This document shows positions 1 to 7,423 of a stretch of 64,000 nt of DNA, one piece after another. Source of the stretch: Permianibacter fluminis (lineage in GTDB: Bacteria; Pseudomonadota; Gammaproteobacteria; Enterobacterales; Permianibacteraceae); assembly GCF_013179735.1 (NCBI RefSeq), contig NZ_JABMEG010000001.1:1674001-1738000 (forward strand), read 5' to 3'. How positions within the stretch are numbered: position 1 is the stretch's first letter; each line of letters starts with the position of its first letter. A program made the position numbers and the translations under genes. A model generated the notes under the pieces. The model was not told the DNA's origin and ran no database searches. It saw only the letters and a list, made by a program, of their open reading frames with translations.

Positions 1-141
1 TATTTCGGTGGTCGTGGACATGGCCCGCAGAAACGTCTCTGAGGTTAAATCCTCGGCCAGTGCGCGGTTGCCACTCAGCGCCAGGGCAAAGCGATACACA
101 TCCTTGGCATAGCGCTGGTAGAGCGCATGAAAGCTTTGCAT
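1..141 (-). CDS. ECF-type RNA polymerase sigma factor, N-terminal part (runs off left edge)
   Basis: The minus strand from an ATG at 141 encodes 47 residues before the window ends. They contain FHALYQRYAKDVYRFAL followed by LAEDLTSETFLRA. This is the typical sigma region 2 layout of ECF (extracytoplasmic function) sigma factors, where the FxxLYxxY and AEDLTxETFLR stretches bind core polymerase and the -10 element. An in-frame stop at 178-180 limits any upstream extension, and no other start codon lies between, so the start is well defined although no strong ribosome binding site is visible. The regulon and any partner anti-sigma factor lie outside the window. A long hairpin repeat sits just upstream, in the likely promoter region. 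Family assignment is firm; the biological signal is unknown. Confidence 0.8.
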   Translation of the reverse strand, partial: MQSFHALYQRYAKDVYRFALALSGNRALAEDLTSETFLRAMSTTTEI

Positions 142-168
142 TCGGGTTCCGTTTTCAGAATCTCTGTC

Positions 169-310
169 GAAGCCATCTCAAAAATGGCTGGCACTCGGCG
201 ATCCGTGCGCATGCGGTGCTCAGAGTCCTCATGTACGACCTGTACACTCCGGCTCTTGCGCTCCTCTGCGCACGCCTCGCCATCGCCCAACTCATTTTCT
301 GAGATGGTTC
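169..310. repeat. Long imperfect palindrome (MITE-like or structured repeat)
   Basis: The outer ends, 169-186 and 293-310, are near-perfect inverted copies (GAAGCCATCTC against GAGATGGTTC). The interior continues the symmetry: GGCGA, CGTGCGCA and AGAG blocks on the left recur inverted on the right, down to a GTAC-GACCT-GTAC centre. The whole stretch could fold into one long hairpin. It carries no plausible gene. The form fits a non-autonomous miniature element or an ERIC-like repeat, but a second copy is not present in the window. Confidence 0.6.
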
Positions 311-412
311 TTAGACAATATTGGCGAGCGGGCAAAAGGTTACCGAAAAAACGGAATATTTTCGTTGGCGGTGAAGGTTGGGCGGTTTTGGGGTGGAGTG
401 CCAGGGGAGGTG

Positions 413-560
413 CCCCCTCTCCCCAGCCCTCTCCCGCAAGGGGCGAGGGGGTTTAAACCCTTCTTCCCTCGCGGGGCGAGGTGGTTTAAGCCCTTCTTCC
501 CTCGCGGTGCGAGGTGGGAATTAACGAAGCGTGGCTTCGTTCCGCCGCAGCGCCACGAGT
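413..560. repeat. GC-rich palindromic dispersed repeat, CCCTCTCCCC family, with extended arm
   Basis: It begins with CCCCTCTCCCCAGCCCTCTC and CCGCAAGGGGCGAGGGGG, then has two tandem copies of a CTTCTTCCCTCGCGG unit (about 470-515). An arm at about 500-560 reads GAGGTGGGAATTAACGAAGC and onward. That arm recurs in inverted orientation at 15826-15902, where even the short GAAGC-GCTTC hairpin is conserved. This shows a dispersed family rather than a chance GC-rich stretch. No gene is supported here. Confidence 0.7.
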
Positions 561-654
561 TCGCGGGTGCTTGGGCAGGCGATGTTGGCGATGAGGTTCG
601 CTGCCGATCAGCTGTTGTCGTGAGCCACCTGCTGGTCGAGTGCGGTGCTCAAAC

Positions 655-722
655 GAAGGTAGCCAGGATGCAGCGCAGCGAAATCCGGGGGCGCGCCGGG
701 GCTCGACCCGGATTCCCTTTCC
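655..722. repeat. Dispersed repeat with CCGGATGCAGCGCAGC-like core, copy 1
   Basis: The sequence GTAGCCAGGATGCAGCGCAG, followed by CGAAATCCGGGGG, is the inverse of the copy at 3627-3665. A partial inverted match, CCCGGATTCCC, follows at about 707-717. Short elements of this kind are widespread between genes of many gammaproteobacteria. The stretch between the ECF sigma gene and the oxidoreductase at 767 holds only such repeats. Confidence 0.6.
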
Positions 723-766
723 CTTCATTCAGGCTGCGCGTTCCGGTAGAGACGAAAGCGGCGCCA

Positions 767-1780
767 TTACATTTTGACGACGACCTTGCCCTTGGCGCGG
801 CCCTTCGCAAGGTAATCCAGCGCTTCTTTTGCCTGTGCGAAAGGAAACACGGTGTCGATGACTGGCTGGATGCGCTGGGCCTCAAGGAGCTTGCCGATTT
901 CATTCAGTTGCGCGCCATCGGGGCGGACGAAGTGAAATTGATAGGAGACGTTACGTTGCTTGGCAAGCCGCATGATTTTTCGGCTCATCAAGCCAAACAC
1001 GAAGGTGAGAACAAAGTTCAATCGCTTGGCACGAGCGAACGCGGCGTCGAGCGGGCCGACAAGGGATACGATCTTGCTTCCCGGTTTGAGAATGCCGATG
1101 GCTTTTTCAATTGCGTCGCCTCTGATGGTGCCGAGAACGGCATCGTAGCCGCTCAGCACTGTGTCGAATTCCTGCTTGGTGTAATCAACAATCTCGTCGG
1201 CGCCAAGACGGCTGACCAATGGCATATTGCCCGTGCTGGTAGTCGTTCCGACGGTGGCGCCAAGCTGCTTCGCCAGCTGGATCGCAAACGTGCCAATGCC
1301 GCCGGATCCGGCCGGAATGAAGATCTTCTGACCAGCGCGAAGATTGAGGCGTTCTTTCAAGGCCTGCCAGGCGGTGAGCCCGACCATCGGGATTGAAGCG
1401 GCTTGGACAAAGTCCAGATTGGTCGGCTTCATGGCGGCAGCGCGCTCCGGCACTACCGCAAATTCTGCCAGTGAACCCGTACCCAGATCGAAAATGCTGG
1501 CGTAGATCGCATCGCCCGGCTTGAAGCGCGTTACCTGGCTGCCGACCGCTGTCACGACACCGGCCAGATCACTGCCAAGTGTCGCCGGAAGCTGAAAATG
1601 CAGCACCGGTTTGAACAATCCGGTCGGGATCATGTTGTCGATGGGGTTCAGTCCCACGGCGTGGATTTGCACCAGCAGTTCGTCGGCTTTCGGCTCTGGC
1701 CGGGGAACGTCCGTGAAGCCGATATCGGGCGACTTGCCGTAGCGTTTGAAGGTGAGGGCTTTCATCATGGTTTTTTTCAT
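767..1780 (-). CDS. Zinc-independent MDR-family NAD(P)H oxidoreductase (quinone oxidoreductase-like)
   Basis: The 337-residue protein has the two-domain medium-chain dehydrogenase/reductase plan. A GroES-like N-terminal half carries GSDLAGVVTAVG (about 69-80) and KPGDAIY. A Rossmann domain carries GSGGIG (about 158-163), the NAD(P) loop, and GADEIVDY. The structural and catalytic zinc cysteines of alcohol dehydrogenases are missing, which places it with quinone reductase / zeta-crystallin-like or enoyl reductase-like members that reduce alkenals, quinones or enones in the cytosol. It ends in the typical AKGKVVVKM. The neighbouring hydrolase gene lies 29 bp upstream on the same strand, so the two are probably one operon controlled by the divergent HxlR regulator. 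The physiological substrate is unknown. Start at 1780 rather than the internal ATGs at 1768 and 1765 is a judgement. Confidence 0.85.
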   Translation of the reverse strand: MKKTMMKALTFKRYGKSPDIGFTDVPRPEPKADELLVQIHAVGLNPIDNMIPTGLFKPVLHFQLPATLGSDLAGVVTAVGSQVTRFKPGDAIYASIFDLGTGSLAEFAVVPERAAAMKPTNLDFVQAASIPMVGLTAWQALKERLNLRAGQKIFIPAGSGGIGTFAIQLAKQLGATVGTTTSTGNMPLVSRLGADEIVDYTKQEFDTVLSGYDAVLGTIRGDAIEKAIGILKPGSKIVSLVGPLDAAFARAKRLNFVLTFVFGLMSRKIMRLAKQRNVSYQFHFVRPDGAQLNEIGKLLEAQRIQPVIDTVFPFAQAKEALDYLAKGRAKGKVVVKM

Positions 1781-1809
1781 GTCGGGTATCTCGTTGTTGC
1801 GTGATCAAA

Positions 1810-2757
1810 TCAGTCGGCGAGGAAGTTCAGCACGGCCGGAACAAAGATGTGGTGGTACTGAAAAACGCCACCGTGTCCGGAATCGGGATATAGCGTCAAC
1901 GTGGCATTCGGCAGTCGGCGAGCCATGTCGGCCGAGAGACTGCTGGCGACCATGAGATCGTTGTCGCCATTGGCGATCAGAACCGGTTGGGTAATCTGCG
2001 ACAGATCGTCGGGCTCACTCTGTCCCGCTGCTTTGATCGCTGCCAATTGGGCGAATCGCGCCTGCATGGAAATGCCTTTGTCGCGGTTGGTGCGGCGTTC
2101 TTTCAGTCGGGAGAAGTAATCTTTCGCGGCGCGTTTGCCTTCTGGCGTGCGTGGAAAGAACAGGAAATTTCTTGGGTCGCTCAGCGTGAACGCCGCTTTG
2201 AGATAAGCGAGCGCGGCAATTTTGTTGATCTTGTCGACGCCGCCACCGCCGCGGGGTCCGGTTCCTGCGAGCACGATGCGACGTACGAGTTCAGGCGCTT
2301 GCAGGGCAACCATTTGTGCGACCGCTCCGCCGAGCGAGAAGCCGAGCAGATCAACCTGCTTGTGTCCGAGTGCACGAATGAAGGCAATGGCATCTTGGCC
2401 CATTGCTTCAATGCTGCGCGGCACCGAGCCTTCGGAAGCGCCCACGCCACGGTTGTCGAAGGCGATCACCCGGCGCTGCGCGGCAATGCCGTCGATGACG
2501 CGCGGGTCCCAGTCGTCCAGCACCGCCATCAGATGGTGCAGAAAAACAACCGGCACACCCGTGTCAGGCCCGAGTTCCCGATACACAAAAAGCGCCCCAC
2601 CGACATCGATGGTGCGGGTGGGGGCATTCGCCCATTTCACGGTGCGCGGCTGTCTTTGCGAGGCCGCCTTGGCGGTGTTTGCCCGGCCGGAAGCCGTAGC
2701 CTCGAGGCCTGCGAAGGGGGCTTTTGCTGTGGCGGTGCCGGTATTGGTCGTGCTCAT
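1810..2757 (-). CDS. Alpha/beta hydrolase
   Basis: The protein has about 315 residues. The fold is clear: an oxyanion-region VVFLHHLM, the DNRGVGAS segment, the nucleophile elbow GFSLGG (catalytic serine), the acid in NGDNDLMV and the catalytic histidine in DSGHGG. This is the catalytic triad of the alpha/beta hydrolase superfamily, close to haloperoxidase / 3-oxoadipate enol-lactonase-like members; the substrate cannot be told. I chose the ATG at 2757, with a GGAG ribosome binding site about 9 bases before it, over the longer reading frame that would start at 2838 inside the operator region. The first 50 residues are Ala/Thr-rich and probably disordered. It heads a two-gene unit with the oxidoreductase at 767-1780, divergent from the HxlR regulator. 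Confidence 0.85.
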   Translation of the reverse strand: MSTTNTGTATAKAPFAGLEATASGRANTAKAASQRQPRTVKWANAPTRTIDVGGALFVYRELGPDTGVPVVFLHHLMAVLDDWDPRVIDGIAAQRRVIAFDNRGVGASEGSVPRSIEAMGQDAIAFIRALGHKQVDLLGFSLGGAVAQMVALQAPELVRRIVLAGTGPRGGGGVDKINKIAALAYLKAAFTLSDPRNFLFFPRTPEGKRAAKDYFSRLKERRTNRDKGISMQARFAQLAAIKAAGQSEPDDLSQITQPVLIANGDNDLMVASSLSADMARRLPNATLTLYPDSGHGGVFQYHHIFVPAVLNFLAD

Positions 2758-2803
2758 CGGGGAAATCTCCGCGCGGGGTGGAATGCTGGGGGCTAGGGTG
2801 TTA

Positions 2804-2865
2804 CTATCAAATTGATAGCAACGATACTCCCAATCCACCGACTAGTCACTACCAATTTGATATGG
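2804..2865. promoter_or_regulatory. Probable HxlR operator region between the hydrolase and regulator genes
   Basis: A near-perfect palindrome CTATCAA-A-TTGATAG lies at 2804-2818. The 10-mer CAATTTGATA found in its reverse complement occurs again at 2853-2862, overlapping the ATG of the HxlR gene. Two copies of one motif in a divergent spacer, one of them over the regulator start codon, suggest control of both promoters by the HxlR protein. Binding itself is inferred. Confidence 0.6.
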
Positions 2866-3305
2866 ACGAAAATAACAGTACCAACGACCCGTGCCCCATC
2901 GCCCGAAGCGTGGCCTTTGCCGGCGATGCCTGGTGCCTGCTGCTGCTGCGGGATGCCCATGCCGGCCTGACCCGTTTCGACCAGTTCCGGAAAAGCCTGG
3001 GTATTGCACCGACCATGCTGACCCGGCGGCTGGCGATGCTGACCGAGGAGGGCTTGCTGGAGAAGCGGCGCTACTCGGAGCACCCGCCGCGTGAGGAATA
3101 TCTGCTGACCGCTGCCGGCCGCGATTTTCTGCCGGTGCTGTTCATGATTGGCGCGTGGGGGCGGCAATACCGGGGCGGCGGCAAGCTGATTCGTTTCCTC
3201 GACGCTGAAACCGGAACCGAGATCAAGGCCGTTGCGATTGACGAAGTCACCGGCGCGAAGATTGGCACGCGACCGATTCGCACGGTCACGCCAGACGAAA
3301 GCTGA
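2862..3305 (+). CDS. HxlR-family winged-helix transcriptional regulator
   Basis: The protein has 147 residues. After CPIARSVAFAGDAWCLLLLR comes the HxlR winged-helix core: RFDQFRKSLGIAPTMLTRRL (recognition helix region), then LTEEGLLEKRRYSEHPPRE and YLLTAAG. These are the hallmark stretches of HxlR (MarR-like) one-component regulators, which often sense aldehydes, quinones or redox state. The N-terminal Cys in DPCPIARS is the cysteine used for sensing in several family members. It is divergent from the hydrolase/oxidoreductase pair and is probably their regulator. No clear ribosome binding site precedes ATG 2862, so the message may be leaderless or weakly translated. The C-terminal 40 residues extend past the usual domain. 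Confidence 0.88.
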   Translation: MDENNSTNDPCPIARSVAFAGDAWCLLLLRDAHAGLTRFDQFRKSLGIAPTMLTRRLAMLTEEGLLEKRRYSEHPPREEYLLTAAGRDFLPVLFMIGAWGRQYRGGGKLIRFLDAETGTEIKAVAIDEVTGAKIGTRPIRTVTPDES

Positions 3306-3763
3306 TTGGTGATTGCGCCAGCTGACTGCGTTCTCGCAAGTTAAGACGGAAAGCGTGCAATGCGTTGCCAGTCTGTGTAGGTCGTTCGCAGGATGGGAGC
3401 GCGTTAGCAGAACCCATCAATAAATTGGTGAGGAGAATTGGACGATGGGTTTCGGCACAACCGGTCTCCAGCCATCCCACGAGTCTCTTAAACCATACTG
3501 CGAGCCGGCGACACGCTGCTGGAGAAGGCCGCTTTTTATTGGCAGAGACGTGCTTCGGATTCTGGGCAAATTCGCAGTGATTGATGGTGGCATTGATAAC
3601 CGTAGTGATCACGCGGTCATCGAGAAGATCCCGGATTTTGCTGCGCTGCATCCGGGCTACTTTCGTTAACGTTCGAGCACGGCGACGCTGTGACGGATGA
3701 TTCGCTGTGGTTCATTCTCTTCCGCAAGAGCTGAAAGCGTTTGGCTTTTCGGCAATCGCGCAC
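3306..3763. repeat. Gene-free spacer with dispersed repeat remnants, including CCGGATGCAGCGCAGC copy 2
   Basis: No convincing gene is seen. At 3627-3665 lies GATCCCGGATTTTGCTGCGC plus TGCATCCGGGCTAC, the inverse of the element at 655-692. At about 3390-3455 the pieces GGATGGGAGCGCGTTAGCAG, AACCCATC and GATGGGTTTCGG resemble another common short repeat with inverted ends. The open frames here have atypical composition and no recognisable product. Confidence 0.5.
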
Positions 3764-4270
3764 TCACACGCTTTTCATGTGCGCAACGAGCTGATCCAGC
3801 GCCGTGCCCCAGCCATCGTGAAAACCCATCTCTTCATGCTGTTTGCGCCCGGCTTCGTCGCGGTGAATAACCAGCGCGCTGTATTTCGTGCCGGTACCGG
3901 CTGGTTCCATGGTGATGACAGCGGTAAAAAGAAAGTCACCGCAGTGCTCGGTGGCGGCTGACATTTTTGGCCGGTAGCCGGGCTCCATGGCGTTGGTCCA
4001 GACCAGTTTGCGGTTTTCGACAATTTCCAGAAAGCAGCTTTCCCCGGGGAAGCGTTCGCCTTCGGGTGAGCGCATGACGGTGTAAAACCGGCCGCCGGGG
4101 CGCAGATCAATTTCACACTCGGGAGTTTCCCACGGCTTGGGCGTGAACCATTTTGTGATGTGTTCCGGCGTGGTCCAGGCGCGCCAGACCAGTTCCGGTC
4201 GCACATCGACAATGCGTTCAAGTAGCAGATCCAGTTTTGGATCGGGCGTGTGGGTAATCGGCGTGTTCAT
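3764..4270 (-). CDS. SRPBCC / AHSA1-like domain protein
   Basis: The 168-residue protein shows the activator of Hsp90 ATPase 1-like (SRPBCC, START-like) pattern: [20 protein letters not shown], then [22 protein letters not shown], and [13 protein letters not shown] near the end. Stand-alone bacterial members are small cytosolic ligand-binding proteins with no fixed reaction; some are encoded beside ArsR regulators, but no such gene is next to this one. I chose ATG 4270 because GGAG lies about 10 bases before it and the longer reading frame upstream is not SRPBCC-like. It is transcribed away from the solute-binding protein gene region as a probable single gene. Function beyond fold is unknown. 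Confidence 0.82.
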   Translation of the reverse strand: MNTPITHTPDPKLDLLLERIVDVRPELVWRAWTTPEHITKWFTPKPWETPECEIDLRPGGRFYTVMRSPEGERFPGESCFLEIVENRKLVWTNAMEPGYRPKMSAATEHCGDFLFTAVITMEPAGTGTKYSALVIHRDEAGRKQHEEMGFHDGWGTALDQLVAHMKSV

Positions 4271-4407
4271 GATGGCGGCTCCGTCCGGTTGAATGGCGGG
4301 AAAGTTTGATTTTTGCGTGGGCGCTGGCAGGTTACGACGTGTTGCGTTGTTCACTGAACGCGGGTCACTGTAAGCAGCGCACTGCACACAACGCACTTCA
4401 CGCCGTG

Positions 4408-5229
4408 TTACGGCGAAATGCCGTATTCGGCCAATATGGCTTTGAGCTTGCCGGAGTGGCGCAGTTTGCGAATGCCGCTGTCCAGCTTTTGGCCGAGCCA
4501 TTTTGCCCGCTCAGGATTGCCTTTTGAAAGACCGACTGCCAGCTTTTGCTTGCTCAAACAACCCGCGCTTTTGAAGGTGCTGGCGATTTTGCCGAGGCGA
4601 ATGCCAAAGTCATACACATCAGAAGTCATGATGATGGTGTCGGCGCGACCGGCGGCCAGAAATTTGAAAATGCTGTACGTGAAATCCTTGTTGCCGGGAA
4701 ACTCATCAATGGCGATGGCGTCCTTATTGGCCTTGAGATAAGTCTCCAGCTCGCCAAAGCCTGACTCCTTCAAATGCGCGAGTCGCTTGCCGAGCAGATC
4801 CTTGGGCGCGGTGTAGCGCCACGGAGAGTCGGCGTTGACGTAAAAACAATATTGCTGATAGCCAACAGGCTCCTGATGAAACTGGAATTGTTCGTAGCCA
4901 TTGACGGTTGGCGTCAGCAGTCCATCAAAGTCGCCGGCTTCAGTCATGCGCAAGCCGCGCGTCCATGGTGCGTAGGTGATGGTAAAAGCCACGCCTTCTT
5001 CGGTCAGCGCCTGCTCAACAATCTCGACGATGTAACCCTTGTGGCTTGGATTGAACTCACAGTGCTGCGGGCACCAGTCATCGGCAACCAGCGCAACCGG
5101 TTTCTGGGCGTTCTCTGCGCGTGAACCGGCTTCCGTGTCGGCGTGCGCAACAATGCTTGCAACACTGATCGCCGCGATGGCAGCGATCACGCTCAAACAA
5201 GCAAAGCCAATTTGGGTCAGCGTGCGCAT
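4408..5229 (-). CDS. Periplasmic solute-binding protein, family 3 (amino-acid-binding-like)
   Basis: The 273-residue product starts with a classical signal peptide (MRTLTQIG, a hydrophobic stretch to about residue 30, cleavage near VAHA). The mature part resembles SBP_bac_3 proteins: [59 protein letters not shown], then a C-terminal helix pair [20 protein letters not shown], which is diagnostic of the family. The pair of nearby cysteines in CPQHC is often seen in orphan members of this group. No ABC permease or ATPase is adjacent, so it may serve a distant transporter or act as a sensor-like periplasmic protein. ATG 5229 is chosen because the signal peptide begins there. Confidence 0.87.
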   Translation of the reverse strand: MRTLTQIGFACLSVIAAIAAISVASIVAHADTEAGSRAENAQKPVALVADDWCPQHCEFNPSHKGYIVEIVEQALTEEGVAFTITYAPWTRGLRMTEAGDFDGLLTPTVNGYEQFQFHQEPVGYQQYCFYVNADSPWRYTAPKDLLGKRLAHLKESGFGELETYLKANKDAIAIDEFPGNKDFTYSIFKFLAAGRADTIIMTSDVYDFGIRLGKIASTFKSAGCLSKQKLAVGLSKGNPERAKWLGQKLDSGIRKLRHSGKLKAILAEYGISP

Positions 5230-5351
5230 GAGGCCTCGATTGCGGAGGGTTCCAGTTTCGGGCGGTTCTTCGTTACGGGTAGCGAGCGTAACGATGATGC
5301 GGGCCGGCTGCCACGGCCTTATCGACGCAGGCCGGAATCTCGCGTTCCCGC

Positions 5352-6041
5352 TCAACTATAGCAGCGCAAAAACATTTCCACGGCGGCATCAATGACCTGC
5401 TTTTGCATGGCCGGCGTCAGCGTTGGCTGGCTGAGCGAAATTTGCGGCCAGAACGCAAAGCCCTTGATGAGTCCCTGCAGCTGGTTGGCGGCAAAGAATG
5501 GATCGGCGATGTTCAGTTTGCCGTCGGCGACGGCGGCGCGAATCCAGACCGTCAGGCCTTCTTCGCGTTCGCTCATGCGACCAACCATCTCGCGGGCGCG
5601 CTCCGGTGAGTGAATGGCTTCGGAAATGGCGACCCGGGCCAGATCGATGAAATTGCTGTCGTTCAGCAAGCGCATTTTTTGCCAGAGCAACTCTTCGAGC
5701 TGATCGCGCAGCGGTCGGTCGGCGCGGTACGGAACGGTAAGCTGGGCATGAATGCGGTGATAGAGCTGGGTCAGGATTTCGGCGAACAACACGTCCTTGC
5801 TGGGAAAGTGGTTGTAGACGGTGCGCTTGGAAACCTCGGCCGCGCTGGCGATGCGGTCCATGCTTGTGGCCTCGAAGCCATTGAGGCGGAACTCCTCTAC
5901 CGCAGCTTCGATGATGGCTTCGCGCTTGCGGTCACTCATGCGCTGGCCGCTCGGCGCAGGCGTTGTCTCGCTGGCGCTGACCGGGCTGGCTTCGGCTGCT
6001 GGGGTTGAAGGCGACGGTTTGGCGGGGGCGGAGCGGGACAT
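5352..6041 (-). CDS. TetR/AcrR-family transcriptional regulator
   Basis: The 229-residue protein has a Pro/Ala/Ser-rich first 33 residues and then the TetR helix-turn-helix: REAIIEAAVEEFRLNGF, TSMDRIASAAEVSKRTVYNH and FPSKDVLFAEIL. The C-terminal half (about 110-229) is like the AefR-type ligand domain, with AANQLQGLIKGFAFWPQI. It is divergent from the metallo-hydrolase gene at 6238. A TACAC-N6-GTGTA palindrome in the shared spacer is a good candidate operator, so it likely represses that gene and itself. The ligand is unknown. Confidence 0.88.
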   Translation of the reverse strand: MSRSAPAKPSPSTPAAEASPVSASETTPAPSGQRMSDRKREAIIEAAVEEFRLNGFEATSMDRIASAAEVSKRTVYNHFPSKDVLFAEILTQLYHRIHAQLTVPYRADRPLRDQLEELLWQKMRLLNDSNFIDLARVAISEAIHSPERAREMVGRMSEREEGLTVWIRAAVADGKLNIADPFFAANQLQGLIKGFAFWPQISLSQPTLTPAMQKQVIDAAVEMFLRCYS

Positions 6042-6096
6042 GGCACGGGCAAAGTAGGGGTTTTGCGCAGTCTACACCAGCCAGTTTACTTTTTGC

Positions 6097-6124
6097 TTTA
6101 CAAAACTACACCGTGCAGTGTACT
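6097..6124 (+). promoter_or_regulatory. Putative promoter with TetR operator upstream of the metallo-hydrolase gene
   Basis: TTTACA at 6097-6102 and TGTACT at 6119-6124 are spaced by 16 bases and could be -35 and -10 boxes for the plus-strand gene. The inverted repeat TACAC (6107-6111) and GTGTA (6118-6122) sits between and over the -10 box, where a TetR dimer would block polymerase. The assignment is from sequence only. Confidence 0.5.
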
Positions 6125-6237
6125 TTTCCGTTCGGGCCGGGCGCCAGCGCGGGCAGGTGACCGGCTCCCGCGCCTGAAACGCGCCTTTGTGTTCGCTGCT
6201 GCTGCCCCGCCGGATTTTGCCAATCGGAGTCTCCGCC

Positions 6238-7317
6238 ATGACCTTCTCGCTTTGCCCGCCGGCTGATCGCCAGCTGCCGTATTCCGATTCGCCGCAACAC
6301 CGCCACGGCAAATTTCACAACGACCGTCGCATCCGGTCGTTGAGTGTTGGCCAAACCTTGGCGGTGGCCTGGAACATGTTCTTCAACAAGCCCGCTGACA
6401 CCGTGCCGCCGGGTTCGATACCGGTTGATACGCTGACCCGCGCGCAACTGGACGCAGCGCCAGATCGCAGCCTGTTCCGGCTCGGTCATTCGACGGTGCT
6501 GCTGAAATTGCGTGGCACGTTCTGGCTGACCGATCCGGTGTTTGCAGAGCGTGCCTCACCGCTGCAATGGTTGGGGCCCAAACGTTTTCACGCACCGCCG
6601 ATTTCGCTCGCCGAACTGCCGCCGATTCAGGCCGTGATCCTGTCGCACAATCATTACGATCACCTGGACAAAGCGGCCGTGCTAGCTCTGGCTGACAAGA
6701 CCGAGTTTTTTCTGACGCCGCTCGGTGTCGGCGACACGTTGATCGAATGGGGCATTGCGCCCGGCAAGGTGCGCCAATTCAATTGGTGGCAAGGCACCGA
6801 GCTGGCCGGCGTGCGCCTGACCGCCACACCCGCGCAGCATTTTTCCGGTCGCGGTCTGGCTGACAGCAACAAGACGCTGTGGGCGTCGTGGGTGATCCGC
6901 GATGACGAGCTCCGGGTGTTTTTCAGCGGCGACTCCGGCTACTTCGATGGCTTCAAAGCCATCGGCGACAAGTACGGTCCGTTTGATCTCACGCTGATGG
7001 AAACCGGCGCCTACAACGCGCAATGGCCAGACGTGCACATGCAACCGGAAGAGACGCTGCAAGCGCATTTGGATCTGCGTGGCCGCTGGTTGCTGCCGAT
7101 CCACAATGGCACCTTCGATTTGTCGATGCACAGTTGGCATGAGCCATTTGAACGCATTACCGCACTGGCCGCGCACCACCATGTCGCGCTGACCACGCCG
7201 CGCATGGGCGAGCATCTGAGTATCGCGCAGCCGCAACCGACGACCCGCTGGTGGCGAGCGCTGGCCGCGTTGCCCGCGCATCCGGCTGAGCATCAGTTGC
7301 TGGTCACGCGGGATTGA
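6238..7317 (+). CDS. MBL-fold metallo-hydrolase, RomA / NAPE-PLD-like
   Basis: The 359-residue protein contains the metallo-beta-lactamase zinc motif HNHYDHLD, the upstream LGHSTVLLKLRGTFWLTDPVF, the later FSGDSGYF (bridging Asp), and LPIHNGTFDLSMHSW with the last histidine. These are the features of the UlaG/RomA/NAPE-phospholipase D subgroup, which act on phospholipid or phosphodiester substrates. There is no signal peptide. I chose ATG 6238, preceded by GGAG, over an upstream in-frame ATG at 6187. Divergence from the TetR gene with a shared palindrome suggests induction by that regulator's ligand. A role in membrane phospholipid turnover or outer-membrane change (as named for romA) is inference. 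Confidence 0.87.
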   Translation: MTFSLCPPADRQLPYSDSPQHRHGKFHNDRRIRSLSVGQTLAVAWNMFFNKPADTVPPGSIPVDTLTRAQLDAAPDRSLFRLGHSTVLLKLRGTFWLTDPVFAERASPLQWLGPKRFHAPPISLAELPPIQAVILSHNHYDHLDKAAVLALADKTEFFLTPLGVGDTLIEWGIAPGKVRQFNWWQGTELAGVRLTATPAQHFSGRGLADSNKTLWASWVIRDDELRVFFSGDSGYFDGFKAIGDKYGPFDLTLMETGAYNAQWPDVHMQPEETLQAHLDLRGRWLLPIHNGTFDLSMHSWHEPFERITALAAHHHVALTTPRMGEHLSIAQPQPTTRWWRALAALPAHPAEHQLLVTRD

Positions 7318-7423
7318 CGGCATCCACGAATAGCGCCGGCCGGCAAACTGTCTGTGCGTTTCGGGGAACGGTTTTTGCGGTAAGCGCGTGAATCAATCCG
7401 TTTAAAAAAAGGAGCGCATCGAC

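Noticed and set aside
365-1396. 343-residue plus-strand open frame
   Set aside because: It is the complement of the clear MDR oxidoreductase gene and its first part is repeat DNA; the product has no family features.
3286-3651. Minus-strand open frame of 121 residues
   Set aside because: It overlaps the HxlR stop and repeat remnants and has no recognisable domain or ribosome binding site.
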